The notes: generated by a model not told the origin, from the letters alone. 64,000 nt of DNA from Marthasterias glacialis (GCA_911728455.2 OU452238.1:12720065-12784064), one strand, 5' to 3'; positions 12,801 to 27,800 are shown, counted from the first letter of the stretch. Made by a program: numbers and translations.

Positions 12801-15800
12801 ATCATTAAAATATTATTTAGAAAACCGCCACAGTGGACTATTTCTTTCTCCATTTGGTGATTGTTTTACTCCAATCAAGAACATTTTAATGCTCAAGGAA
12901 GCTTTGAAAATATCATGAATTCATGAGAAATTACATGCCTGATTCCTGATCAATTATTGACAGATCCATCTCTCAATCTTACCTGATATTTGAGGTCAGC
13001 ATCCTCAAACTTTGAAGCCAGATCTTGAAACTCTTCTTTCAGCTCCTGATCTCCAAATACTCGTCCCAAATACAGCCACTGAGAGGAGAGGGGTAAATTA
13101 CAATCACAATTCCTCAAATTCCAAAATGTCTTTAGTTTCTACAATACTTTTTCAAACATGTTCAGCCAGCTTTTAAGCTAAAAGATAGATGTATTTCAAT
13201 TTGAATTCAACTTTTATGAATGAATATGCATGAACTCTGACCTTAGTCTGGCATGCAGTCCATAAGTCCAGTATCTCCTCCACTTGTTTCAGGGTTGAGC
13301 ACCAGACCTCTGCTTCAGTACGTAGATCAGCCAGGTGTGGCGAGACCAGCATGCATTGCAGGGTCACTAGATTATCCTGACAAGACAAGAAAAAGAAAAG
13401 AAACAGTCCAAATGAAAACTACTTTCAGCTTGGATAAAACCTTTTCCCATCCTTATCCATGTTTCTTATGGACACTTTTTCAAGTTACCCAAGGACTTCT
13501 TCCCGTCCCCTCCACACCCATCCGCGTCGTCATTTCTTCTTCTTTGAGTCCTGTATACTACATTCCAAATTTTCTTAACCAGTTACCGCCCGGAATCTTC
13601 AATTTTTTATCGGTCCAGCCAAGATTATTTTCTTGGAATTGCTGGAATCATCTTTCTTTGAGAGTACTGCTGGCACAAAGAAACTCTGACTTAACAAAGC
13701 CAAGAGAACGAAGGTTCTCTTTATAAGGGCACTGGGATTTTTTATTTCTCTGGCGGGAAAATGTCAAATATGTGTACAGTGAATTGCAAAACCTCGGCCG
13801 TGAGCTACAGCCTACGATCGGTACTAAACCCAGAACCAAGGCTGGACCCCGGTTCACTCTGACTTCCATTGAGCCGAAATACAATGAATATCAATGGTGG
13901 AAGCCTCTTGATGTCTCCTAATCCTCTTCTCGGGACAAAAAGACAAAGGTCTGGAATTGGGAATTAAACAAAAACCACTGCACAATAGCAAAAAATGTGT
14001 GAAATATTCAAGACCAAGTTTTCTCTTTGTGTGGGTGAAACAAAACATTAGACGGTGTGTGCATGCTCTGTGCTCTTAGCAGTAGATTGTTCGGGTGACC
14101 TTTGTTCCAGTATTTGGATTTTACACAATGACGTGTTTAAATGTCCCCTGTTTGCTGGCTAGAAAAATGTTGATCGTGGATACATGTCAGCCGGCGCCAA
14201 CTGGTTCAAAGAAGTACGTTTAGTCCAATGAATTACCTCCAGCATGTACTTGAGCTCTGCCTCTCCAATCAGAATATACATATCTGGGAGGGTTGTAATA
14301 CCCGGCATGTTTGCAGCTGTTGGTCTGATTGCTGCCTCTCTTGAGTTTCCCTTAGCTCCTCGCTTGGTTTTAGAGCTACTGCTGGGAAGTGTGGCTACAA
14401 GAAAACCAAATGACAAGAAGTACAGTCAAATTTGGCAAACAGCTAAAATTGAATTGAATATGAAATCATACAGATAAATATTACCTTTGATAGTTCTGCC
14501 TTCTTCTTTTTGACAACTGGAATAACTATGCTCAACGAGTTTCAGTAAAAAAAAATCCATATGAATAATTATTATTGATGTTGGCCTTATCTTTTTTTTC
14601 TTTGCAAACTGGAATATGCTTAGCGAATTCGAATAACAAATTTATCCAGATGAATACATATTATCAGTGTTCGTCATATATCTTTCTTTTTGACAACCAG
14701 ATTATGCTTAGCGAGTTTGAATATTAGTTTATCCAGATGAATAAATAATTATGGTTGTTGGTCGTACCTTTCTTTTCTTTGACAAATTGAATATGCTTAG
14801 CGAGTTTGAATATAAGATTATCCAGATGAATAAATTTTATCGGTGTCGGTCTGACCTTTTTTCTCTTTGACAATTAGAATATGCTTAGCGAGTTTGAATA
14901 TAAATTCATCCAGATGAATGAATATTATACCTTTCTTTTCTTTGACAGTTGGAATATACTTAGTGAGTTTACAACTGCAATATGCTTAGCGAGTTTGAAC
15001 ATGAAATCATACACATGAATAAATATTACCGCTGTTGGTCATACCTTTCTTTTCTTTGACAATTGGAATATGCTTAGCGAGTTTGAACTCCTTATCCTCC
15101 CAGAGTCTTCGCAGTTTAATCAGTAATTGTTCCAGAGCAAACTCTGCCGCTGCTCCATTACAGATAGTGTTAATCTGTAAGCTGTGTTCACTCAGATCAA
15201 AAGATAGCAGTTCCTGGACGGTGTAGGCGTGAGAAGGCTCGTAGACCTGGCCTAGGCTGAGGAACAAGGCTTTCCAATGACGTGGCTGGACACAAAACAA
15301 TAACAAAGGGATATTTGTGGTAAGAAATTAATATGACAACTTTAAAATCTGTCCGACAGAGACGTAACTGTTCATACTTATAAAAATTGAATTATGAAGT
15401 TTTAACATTTTGTAAATTCAGTCACTGATGTCTCACCAATGATATACTTGAAGAGGGAATGTCTTGGAAGTGACTGGGAGTAATCACAAACTTAAATATT
15501 CTGTTGGTAAGTCACTGCGGAGCACGTACGCATGACAAAGTGATAAAGTGACTTCTACTTCTGGTTCAAAAGCTAGCATTCGTTTGTGTGTATTTTTACC
15601 AAAAATCACACATTTCATCGTTCAAAGGCGTTTTTTTTGACACAAACTTATAATTCTCATAAAGAACTCTTGTCTTTGAAAAACCAAGTAAAAGCCAAGT
15701 TCAACTATTAAACTTTACTTACATAAATCCTCATACAAAAACTAGCTCAATGCAATACCTATGAGCTGCTCGCAATCATTTGGAGTCAGCTTGAGTGAAG

Positions 15801-18800
15801 AGGGCATGGCTTACAGTGGAATAACGCCAACAGGATAGGAGTGGGGGTTATGAGAATTTCATTCATCATTTACAAGTTTAGGTCAATACCAATCTTAAAT
15901 CCTAATAGTGAAAGGAATTCCTTGAGGATAGTTTCATACCTTGAGTGAATTACTGGATAGTTTCTTGAGCAGAGGAAGATCTTGTTTGAAGTCAGATAAG
16001 AAGCGATACCAGTAAGATAAGACTTGATCTCCGAGAGGTAGTTGTTGCTTTAACTGACCGGCTGCTTGCTGCCACTCGGTTACTTTGTCTAAAGCTTTGG
16101 TCACGTTCATCTACAAGACATTGGGAATAATGCTGCTGTTATTGTTGATGGATGTGGAGGAAAAGGGTTTGGCAAGTAAACAAGCGATGCTTTCACTTGG
16201 TAAACAAACAAGCGATGCTTTCACTTGGTAAACAAACAAACAAACAAACGATGCTTTCACTTGGTAAACAAACAAGCGATGACTTCACTTGGTAAACAAA
16301 CAAGCGATGACTTCACTTGGTAAACAAACAAGCGATGCTTTCACTTGGTAAACAAACAAACAAACAAACAAACGATGCTTTCACTTGGTAAACAAACAAG
16401 CGTTGCAAGAAGAGGATTACGAGACAACGAGAGGCTTCTATCATTATCTATTCATCGTATTTTGGCTAAATGGAGGTTAAGTCAGAGTGAGCCGAGACTC
16501 CAGCCATGGTTCTGTATTTAGTACCAATCCTATGCCATACATGCCGTAGGCAACAGCCGATATTTTGCAGTTCATGGTGCGTGAATTTGACATTTTCTCA
16601 GTCGAGAAAACAACACAGACGATCCAATACAGAGAATCTTTGGTCTCTTTGCATTGTTAAGTCAGGGTTTCTTTGTGCGTGCGGTACTCACAAAGAAAAA
16701 TGATTCCGGCAATTCCAAGAAAATAATCCCATCAGGCTGGACGAGTTAAAAAAAAGGAAGAATCCCGGCGGCAACTGGTTAAAGATTGCTTATTATTTAA
16801 GAAGAAAAAAATAAATAAAAATATTGTCAGTGAGTAAATATTGCTCCGGACTCATCTCAGATATTTGTCAAGGGTATTTCTACCTTTCTGAAGAGCTGCT
16901 GTTTCCAGTCTTTGATGTTATAAGTAGACACATCGAGATAACTCCAGAGTGTTAATCGGATTTTCATATGAGACAGCATTGTAGTCAGTTGTGATGTCTC
17001 AAACGTCTGTCCCATAATCTTCTCTCTGTAATGACTGCATTGAATCATACGAGTCTGCACCTTGTGGAATTCTTCGATCAACTGTCAGGGAAAATAGAGA
17101 AAGGAACTAGAAACGTGATAGGATGGAGGGGTGTTCAAAACTGACTCAAAACTAAAGAACACTAGAATGCGCAAGTGGAATCACTAACTGTTCCTCAAGA
17201 TTGTTGTCATTTCAAAACAGGTGATGTTGGGGTTGCTCATTGTTGTCAAATGGAGTATTGTATATTAATTAATAATAATAATAATAATAAGTTGGGAGGC
17301 TAATCATCCTTACTCGCAGCTGAGAAGCTGAATTGCGAAGGACAAGAAGCTGAATTGCGAAGGACGCGGCTCCACGTGTTCGAGCTGCAGGCATTCAAGG
17401 GCGCCCTTGGCAGCCAGCCACACCAACCCATATATGACCACGGAGCACAGCCTGAGATCGAAAGTGTTTGGTTTTTCGGGAGGGAGGAAAACTGGATGGT
17501 CTGGAGAAAAACCCTCGTGGCACAGGAGAGAACCAACGCACAACTCTACTCACATATGGCCTTAGCAGGGAATCGAACCAGGGACACATTGGTGAGAGGC
17601 GAGTGCTTTACGCACAAGCCAACCATGCCACCCTAGTTTAGGTCAATACTAATTTGGGAGGTTAATCATTCTTACTGGCAGCTGAAAAGCTGAAATGCCA
17701 AGGATGCAGCTACAACGTGTTCAAGCTGCAGGCATGCAAGGGTGTCTTTAGCAGTCAGCCACATCAACCCATAATGACCACAGAGCCTGAGATTGAAAGT
17801 GTTCGATTTTTCCAGCGGGAGGAAAACCAGAGGGTTTGGAGAAAAACCCTTGTGGCACAGGAGAGAACCAACGCACAACTCTACTCACATTTGGCCCTAG
17901 CCGGGAATCGAACCAGGGACACATTGGTGAGAGGCGAGTGCTTTACGCACAAACTACCCATGCCACCTGAAACATTATTGAACATATTGAACATTACATT
18001 AGTATTTAACCTTGCTGTGAACAGAGAACAGTCCGTGTTGCAAACAGAATACTCTGCTTTATGCTTAACTCCCTCCATGGAAGAATGGCTTGAGGAAACA
18101 GATTGCTCAGAGCAAGATTGATGGATAACAGGAGGGGGGGGGGGGTTGTGATGGAGAACAGGGGGAGGGGGGCGTCTTTTAACAATGGAACTTACCCCTT
18201 TGAGTGTAGGAAGAAGACGAGTAGGATTCTTAGACGGATCTAGGTAATCACCGCTGGTGGCTGTAGTTGAGATTCGTACTGCTTCTGCGTTCAATTTCTA
18301 AATAAAAAAATCAAAATAACAATATTTCTGCTGTGCGTTTTTTCTTTAACTCAACTAAAAGTAAACTGAACAGAAAGAGTACCTCACCGCCCTCAAGAGT
18401 AACCCATTAATAAGAACTACTGACCTCATAAGAATCTTCAAGATAACTCATCTGGATTGGAGTCTGAGTATTCACAAACTCAGCAGCATCTTGAAGCTGG
18501 AGTAAGAATGCTTCCCAACTCTGCCAAACTTTCTCTTCACACTTCTCTTCATCGGTCGACAAGGAGCGGTAGCTCAGTCTGATCACCTAGAATAAACCAA
18601 AGAACAAAACCGTCGCTGCTTAATAATAATATTGTACATTTATAATGCGCCATGTCTGTCATAAATGACACTCCTGGCGCCGAATTATCAAATCTGATGG
18701 AGATTGTTACAAATGATTTTATGAGATGAAGCAACCATAATACAACACCTTGAAAGGGATACAATGTGGGGTGGAGCATATTGCTGCCAGACCATGCCAG

Positions 18801-21800
18801 AAACACCGGGGCAAACCCCTTCTCTTTAAGATAAGTGTGCTGGGTTCTTTTACCTGCATTACACAACACACTGGACCAACGGCTTTACGCCCCATCCAAA
18901 GGACAAAGCAATAATGGCTAAGTGTCTTGCTTAAGGACACAAGTGTCAAGACTGAGACTCGAACCCACACTCTGCTGGTCAGAAACACCAGAGCTTCAGT
19001 CTGGTGCTCTTACCCGCTCGACCACGACACACCATGGATTCTGATACAGGGAGGTTCCTGACTACTTTATAGGGAGCTAGCCAGGGATAAATTGTTTGAA
19101 TTTCTTTGCAAATTAACGTCTTACCTCAAAGAGTGACTTGACATATTCTACTTCTTTCTGCAATTCAGGCATCTTGACTTTATATGTGCTGTACTGCTGG
19201 GCATAGTTAGCAAAGACTGCAATATCAGTGTCCTTATTCTTCATGCCCTAGAGATAAAAAACAAGAGTAAAATATCAAGTAACTATCAAACAGTGGTTCT
19301 AATACTTGTACAATAAACAATAAAAAATTTCAAACTATTCATGTAATAATAATTTATCAATGAGGAAAGGAACTAATAGTTGACGTTTTCTGACCTCCAC
19401 TACCATCTTGACCTCTGAGATGAAAGCTAGGGAGAATTTCTGTCCCTCGCTAGCTGCAAAGTTCAGCAAGTCCTTAAAGGCAGAGTTCAACGCTGGAACC
19501 AGATCCTCTTGTATTGCATTACAGTCTACTTGAAAGAGGCCGTTACTAGTCGAGAAAGAGCGGTCCACATTACGGACCTTCTCAGTCCAGTCTCGTATCT
19601 GCCCAAGCTTGGTCTACAAGTATCGATGACATTAAAAAAAAAAAAGCTCTGGTTAAAGTAACCCAAAAGCAAAAATTCCAATAAAATAATTCTAAGGCTG
19701 AGACATCTTTCTGGACAGGCATCACAGACATTTTTTTCTGGAGGAAGAAGTCAGACTACCATTAAATCTATGTTGATGGTTCAATTCAATTCAATTAAAA
19801 ATAAACATTTTTTTCAATATTGGTGAAAAAGAAAGATTCTTACAAGTAAGCATTATAATAAAGTCAAGTAAGATGTAAAATAATGCAGATCGAGAAAAGA
19901 AGGAATAATCCAACGACTGATTTTGTTTAAAGACAAAAAAAAAATGAATTTAATAAGAGCTAACCAATATGGGGGAATTTTCAGAAACCAGAAATAGGCT
20001 TATAATGAAATGCCCTTGGACACAATAGATAACAAAAACAAAAAACAAATCAAACACAAAAACAGACAGAGGAACAAACATGAAACAAAAAAGGATAATT
20101 GTTACTACGAGGGCAATACCCTGTAATGGAAAACAATGAAAAAAAAGATCATTTCAAATAATAATTAAAGCAATAAAAAGGGGACATTATGAAAAGTGAC
20201 AGAGCAAATATTGCTAAACGCATTAACAAGGTAACATCGAAAAATTAAACAAAATAAAGAAAGAAAACTATGTAGTGAATTCAGAGAAAGCAGCAATGTT
20301 TTGGAAGAGGCCTTGAACCGAATCAAACTCAAAATGTTCAAGATTTGTTTTGATTTGGTGACTCTATAATCATTTCATTGTCAGTGGATGAGGAAGTTAT
20401 TTTTGAAGATTCATAATCGATGGTGGCATCTTAAAGCCCCAGCTCAACACTGGTGAGAAGAAAAACATGAATGTTCACAGATTTAGATATACCTTACATG
20501 TTATAAGGATAATGATGGTAGATAACTTTCCTTAAAATATTTCTGCCTGAAGTGTTATCGTTTTTAAATAATAAATGAAATCAGATCCAAAATTTGTTTT
20601 CGTCTCAGTGAGACAAAAACTGTGCCTATAGGAATGCGTACAAAAATGCTGAAGCATTTTGACCATTTTCTCACAAACGAAACAACGAAATGAGCTGATT
20701 TTTTCACAGCTTGGTTTTATTACACATATCTTGAAATGTGCAAAGAATAGCAGCATTTACAGAAAGTTTACCAATGTTGAGCTGGGGCTTTAAAGATGAT
20801 TGACTTACCTCGATAGTGTAGGCCTGAGCACGCTTCCATGCTTGAACGGACTCAGGTTTCCAACTCAAGATGAATTCTCGTATCTCACTCAACCATAAAT
20901 GTTCATTACAGAAATCATTGATGTCTTGTTTTGCTGATTCCAATAATGATTGATAGTTGGTCATGGCTGCCAATACCTTAACACTGTCAAAGAACATTGA
21001 AATTTAAGAACAACTGATGAAAGCTGACCAAGTCAAAAACTTCGATTTTTTTCACACAGCTGATTGCATAAGTTTAAAATCTCTTAAAGAATGCAAATCA
21101 CCAACAAAGAAACCTTATTAAGAAAAACAGGAAACGTTTCGACAAAAAGTTAAAAAAGAAAGCTTTCTTTAAAACAAACCTGTGGTCAGTCTGGTTTGAC
21201 TGAAAATGAGTATAGAATACAGTTATAAATGATTGTTTTCAATTTTGGGGTGAACAAAGAAAAATTGACGAGAGTGGTATTTGAACCTGCGACCACCAAC
21301 TACACAAACCAAGGCTCTACCAACTGAGCTATCCAGCTCAAATGTCAGAACGTTGGTGGTCTCCCTATATTGTAAACATCTTTGTTCTGGGGTTCTAGTC
21401 AGAAGCCATTCAACCAGTTACTATTTTTTTATTATTTTTTTCCATACAAACTAAAATTTCATTCACAAAGACGATGCTTGAAGTTTTCAAACAGAAGGAG
21501 AAAAAAAAAAGAAAATCACTTACTCATTCTCGAGTGTGTTGATGAGATTGTTCTGGTTGAGTGGACTGTACTGACCCATCATACCTTGACCTCTGACCTG
21601 AAGATCGTCCTGGAAACCAGTTTTCAAGACAAGATCTGGGGTCGCGACTCCAAGCTGGTCTGACGATTTGGTTCTTTCCACTAAAATAAATAAAAGTTAT
21701 CAAAACTCTTGAACGATGCAGAACAAAAATGTAGCAATTTATCTCAAGCATTTCTCAAGCCAAACTCCCGATTTTAAATCAACAGTAAATGAGAAACCTT

Positions 21801-24800
21801 GTACCTCTTTCTGACAAGACTGGTGCACTTAACGTCGTTCCTCCCTCTGTGTTAGTCTCCTCAGCATTAAAGTCTGTCTCATCCATACTACCATAGTCAC
21901 TTGCACCATCATTAGAGTCCGATCCCAGACTAGATGAATCACCACTCAGACGGGGTAAGTCAACCTCTGAGGTGGCATCTGTCCTAGTAGTCATCTTGGA
22001 TTTGATAGTGACGGCTGATTTGCGCGTCGTTGTGGATTTCTGGGTCATAGATGGGGCTGGGTTCGATTCCGCTCGCTGTGATCTAAAAAACATCAATATC
22101 TCCTTTAAAAAATGCTTAGCTTTATGCCAAATAAGGAATAATAAATAATAAAAATAATACGCAGTTCATAAATAGCGCTATATCACACCTGATGGGCGTT
22201 TCAAAGCGCTGAGTATTTTTTCTTGCAAGGTATGTGGAGTTAAGTTTTTGAAGTATGAGACCTGTTCCTTTACATAGCACCATGTAATGGTTTACAAGGT
22301 GCTGTGGTGCAATCTGCAGCAGATCAAACCAGGAACACCGGGGCAAACCCCTTCTCTTTGCGATAAGTGCACTGGGTTCTTTTACATGCATTGCACAACA
22401 CAAGGGACCTACAGCTTTATGTCCCATCCGCAGGACAAAGCAATAATGGTTAAGTGTCTTGCTTAAGGACACGAGTGTCACGACCGGGACTCGAACCCAC
22501 ACTCTGCAGATCAGAAACACCACAGCTTGAGTCCGGTGTTCTTATCCGCTCGCCCGAGACACGCCACAACACATCAAGTTTAGGTTGAATATAACAATCC
22601 ACATTCCATTTGTTCCAAATTCAAGTTTTGACTACATATTCACATCAGCTTTTTACCTTTCCTGAATGCTTTTAGCTCTTGGTGACAGGGTTGTCTGGGG
22701 TGGTTCTTTCTCCCCACCAACCCAACCACTAGCTACGGACTCCATAGGTTGGGACATATTACTGATTAAGGCTGGAATCTCATGAAGAATTGTAGACAGA
22801 CTATCAGTGAACGTCTCTCTTGATGGATACAGGATCAGGGTATCTGAAAGCGAAGTTTCTACCGTTAAAATCTTTCCAAATTGCAAACTACCCCCTCAAG
22901 TTTGTGTTAACCATTTAGTTCTCAAACCGCCCTCAAAGATTGATAAGTTAAATCGTGACTTGCACCAAACAACCGTAGATAGGGCGAGATCTCAAAATGA
23001 CAATGGTCTAAAAATAGCACATTGTCCAAATGAGAGAAAATGGTGTTGTCTACCTCCAAAGGTTCAAAGGTCGGAAGTCCAATCATCAACGCACGTATCC
23101 CATGTGACACAATGAGTAGTTGTTTCCGTGAGGTGTGTACACATTGCATTTTATGTGCAATGTATTTCACGCGCAATGTACACAATAATGGCGACCGTGC
23201 TTGTTTTAACGGTAAGCTTATGGGTGTTTTTACACACGGAATACCATGATTTGAAAGGATTTTGCGGACAGTTTTAGGTTAAGAAGTTATCTGTAGATAA
23301 AAGAGGCGTTAATTTTTATTTGCAAAGTATGCTGTGATTATTTTTTACTCTATTTTGTTTCTTCGAGACAACAGTACAGTTGAGCAAACTGTGCACGACT
23401 TTCCACGTAACAAACATTTACTTTATACACAAACACTGTTTCCTAATTTTTAGTTGATCTGTCTTATGTTTCCAACCTCAAAGCTTCAATTTGGTCGACC
23501 AAACAAAACAATAGTGCTAATCATCCGAAAGGTAATTTCATTCTCTGCAAACTAAATTTTTAACACATGAAAATAATAACATCTTCCTTTTTTTTAACTG
23601 TTTTTATAAACTTTGTGTGAATTTTATTGTAATGTTTTTAACACCTTGTACATTGAAACTCTTTTAGCCTTTGGGCCACTTGTTTCAATTTAATTTTGAA
23701 TGAATAAATAAATAAACCAGAAATAAAATAAAAACAATCACAACGAAAGGTACCTAAGGATATCTGGGTTCAGTAGAAAACCTTGTGAATTTCCGTGTCG
23801 TGTTCAAGGAGTGAAATGAAAAGATGTTCAATTGTGAAGAAGTGGTTAAAAAATAATAATAAAGAAAAGTTGGCTGTTGGGATGAAGCTCTGTAGATGTT
23901 AACATAAACTGCCAAGGAATTGCTAAACATTCTGAACATTTCTCATGGCTCTGGTCACCACAGACTACTGAAGCCCATAATTGTACAGGCTGTAAGAACA
24001 GAGTTTTGCTGTAAGCAGTTTATAAAACTGAACCCTATCTAAAACAGTATTTCCAGTTAGCAGGAAAATGCGAGTTCATGCTAGATTACAAACACACGCC
24101 TGATACTTTACAGGAGAAACGTTGCCCCTGGTCATTGCCTTGGTGCCCTTGAAATATTTCAATAGAAATTTACAATTTCTTCATAGAAGTGCCCTTTACC
24201 AAGGAGAAAACGTCTTGGTGCCCTTGCCCTTTCAAGAACGAAACATACAGGCCTGGAAACAATGAAGGATATCTTACTGTTATCATTGAAGACCAGCTTA
24301 GCAGCAAACAAAGCTTCTCTCTTTGCATTCGATCCAGCTGCCATCGTACTGTTAACAAACTGACAGATGTTGGTTCTTGCTAGAGCCAGGAGATGACATA
24401 GAAGAATCTTATCTACTAGCTGCACAAAGTTACCCAAACATCTATCAGAGAGAAATATCAAATCATTATTGGCCACTAAACTTACTCGTTACGACAATAG
24501 AGAGATTTTGCAAGTCTAAGGATACATACATGGAGATGTATACATCGACACTGTGTGTTCACGTGACGTGTAACTGTGGCGTCTACGCTTTGCATGTACG
24601 TTAACAACGGATACGGGCATTCATACACGTCTAAGAAAAATGAATACTGTTTTGCAGAACTTCAGTCGTTTATTTGTTCTGGATTAACAACATTTCTCAC
24701 TGTATTCCTTCAATGGTATTACCCATGAAATATATTTGGGGAAAGGACAAAAGTAAAACAACTGTTGTATTTTCGAATGCAAATAACTAACTAGTTCTTA

Positions 24801-27800
24801 TATAGCGCATTTCACAATAACGTCTCAATGTGCTTTACATTAGTGCCCTGGTCACTGGGCCAATAACATTCGTGTAATCTTTCTCAGCTTCCTGGGGAGT
24901 ATACAGCACTGAGCTGCCGTGGTGCTCTGAAGACTTATTCAAACACAATATCAACCTCTACCCTCACAGGTACCCATTTATACCCCTGGGTAAAGAGAAG
25001 CAGTTATAGTAAAGCATCTTGCTCAAGGACACAAGTGTCATGACCGAGATTCGAACCCACACCCCGATGACTTAACTACCAGAATTTGAGTCCGGTGCAC
25101 TAGACCACTCGGCCATGACACGCAATGCAATGCATAGTACTTCCATTCACTCCCCAGGTATTGCCATGTTGAACGCTAGAGCCCCCAAGTGACACATAAC
25201 TCTACTTTGCGAAACAAAATCTGACGCGTAACGGTTATCAGTTCCGTATCTGGATCCGTATCCGTAGCCTTGAGAAACCTCTCAATTGATCGGCCTCAAC
25301 ATACTTTATGATTAAATATTAACTGGAGAGTCATCAATGACGGACCTCAGATAAGAAAATCAAGATTAATAATAATCTTGAGTCATCCATACCTTGTCTC
25401 TTCTTGAGCCTTCTTCAAGTTCTTCTCTCGTTGTTCTTTCTTCTGCCGCTGAATGAACAGAGATTCCTTAGAGCTGGGAAAAAACAAAAAAAAACATCCT
25501 TCAACTTTTCATGTCAAACATTCAGTTCAAGGAAATCAATCCAGCATTATGCATCAGATCTGTCCCTTCAAGTGTAATCAAATTTCTTATCTCATTAAAA
25601 GTTTGAATACGGAAATGTTTCTAAAAGAACTACTTACAAGAGAGCTTTATCTTTCTTGGCCTGAGCTTCACAGAACTGCAGTTTGCTGAAGGAATCCTCA
25701 CAAGTTCTCTCCATTATCAGCTTACAGTAACTACAAAATAAATCATCTGAATCAGCTATCGTCCTTTCTGAACAAAAACACTGCTTTATTCCTTCATAGC
25801 TTGGGTGGTCGGGTTAGTGCAGTGGTATCTTTCCTCTGCCTCCCCCTCCAGTACCCCAGTTTGCATCCCGTTGGGGGCACTGTCCGGATTGGGTTTTCAG
25901 CCCCTACCTGATGCGTGGGTTTTCCCTGGAATAAATCTCAGGGTTCTCCTCAAACATCTGAAAGTCAAACTTTCTTCCTTGTCTTCACTCCATGGGAATC
26001 TTGGCTAGTATAGTGATTAAGTTTGCTTCCCCTACCTGATGCGTGGGTTTTCCCTGGAATAAATCTCAGGGTTCTCCTCAAACATCTGAAAGTCAAACTT
26101 TCTTCCTTGTCTTCACTCCATGGGAATCTTGGCTAGTATAGTGATTAAGTTTGCTTTCCTGAGAATCCTTGGCTTCACAACCAGAATTAACAAATGAAAT
26201 GAAATGAAAACGAAATAGTTTGGACTATTCAAACGGAAATTAATTAAGAAAGTTACGCCACAGTTTGGGAATGACAGTAACCTGTAGTAACTTCAGTTGA
26301 GGATTTACAGTTTCAGAGGATTGTAGTATTTCCAACTCTGATTAGGACATCTCTCGCCAATGAGTCTGGGTTTCCACGTAGTTCTAAACTCACCTGAAGA
26401 ATTTCTCTAAGATTCCTTCACCAGCCCGTTGTTTCATCTTAGCAGTGTGTTCAAACTCAGCCAGGGTGAAACAATGACTACAATAAAAAAAAATGACATG
26501 CTCACCAAGAAAATTGGAAGGAATCAACAAACTGGGATGGATCAAAGGGGGACCCTGATATTCTATCGGGGTATAACAGAAATCTGAAAACAAATTATCA
26601 CAATGGAGAAAAAATGCCTAACGAAAGAGTTTTTTTGCCGACTGTTCACTACGAACAGTGATTCAGTACAGTATCGTTTTCAACTTTTCAAGTTTCTTCA
26701 TTTGAATTTCCAGGCCATTATCCGGTTTTTGTGGGGTCTTCTTGCCTGATATTTTAATTTCAAAGACATTGCTAACTTTGTATGTAGAAATTTCTATTTC
26801 ATGATTTGAATAAACTTGATGGATAATTTTGGTTGTAAATTGTGGTTGTAAATATGTAATAAATGAAGCTAAACTCAGGTCTGATTGCTTGGTTCTTGAA
26901 AGGGCAAGGGCACCAAGGCATTTTCTTCTTGATAAAGGGCACCTCTATGAGGAAATTGTAAATTTCTATTGGAAAATTTCAAAGGCACCAAGGCAATGAA
27001 GGTAACGAAGGCAGTTTCCTCCGTGAAGTATAAAGCCTGCAAACAGCGGCTGCACCAGATTTGCTAATCTGGGGGGGGGGGCAAGAGGGGGGCAAGCTTA
27101 ACTTTAGGGGGGGGGGCAAACAAAAATATTTCAATGTAATTTTGTACTGCTGAAAAGCAGTTAAGCTCAATTTCGGGCATAGGCAAACAATTGAGGCGGG
27201 AACTGGGGGGGTGCAAATTGGGGGGGCCAAAAAAATAACTGGGGGGGGGGGGGGCATTTAGCCCCCCTTGCCCCCCCCCCCCCTGGCTCCGTTCTGAGAG
27301 AAAAAGAAGAAATAAACTTCAAATCTTACTCTTGATCTAAAGGGAGAAATCTGACTGTCGATAGTTCCTGAAGAAGCTTGGAGACTTGAAGCAGTCCAGC
27401 TCCAAACAGAGGTACAGCTTGCAGCAGGTTTTTCTTTATATGATGACGAATGCCACAGAACTCCTGTAGCTTCTTGTTTGCAAGCCACCTGAGAAAGAAA
27501 AAAAGGATTTGTTTGATTTGAAATAAAAAGTAGGTGTTACGGTCAGAAGTAACACACCACTCTAAGTTTATTAGTTATTTAAATTTGTTAATTACGTAAT
27601 ACTCCACTAGCTATTAAACCTTGGTCTTTTGAATAATAAATCAACCTAATGCAGAATTAGATCAAAATAAAATTTGGAGTTTTAATCTGATTTTAACCTT
27701 AATCATGAGAACTAGGCTTGCGTAGTGGCACTTTTATAGTGATGGGAGGAGAGGGTGGGGGAGTGTTTACCTCTTAAAGGTCTTCCTGATGAGGAAATCT

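Noticed and set aside
16168..16403. CRISPR-like array of evenly spaced repeats
   Set aside because: The repeats are contiguous 28 bp units without unique spacers and lie in a eukaryotic intron.
21290..21350. Possible functional tRNA gene on the minus strand
   Set aside because: A and B boxes are present but the acceptor stem does not pair and the flanks match another copy at 42930, so it is a SINE head.
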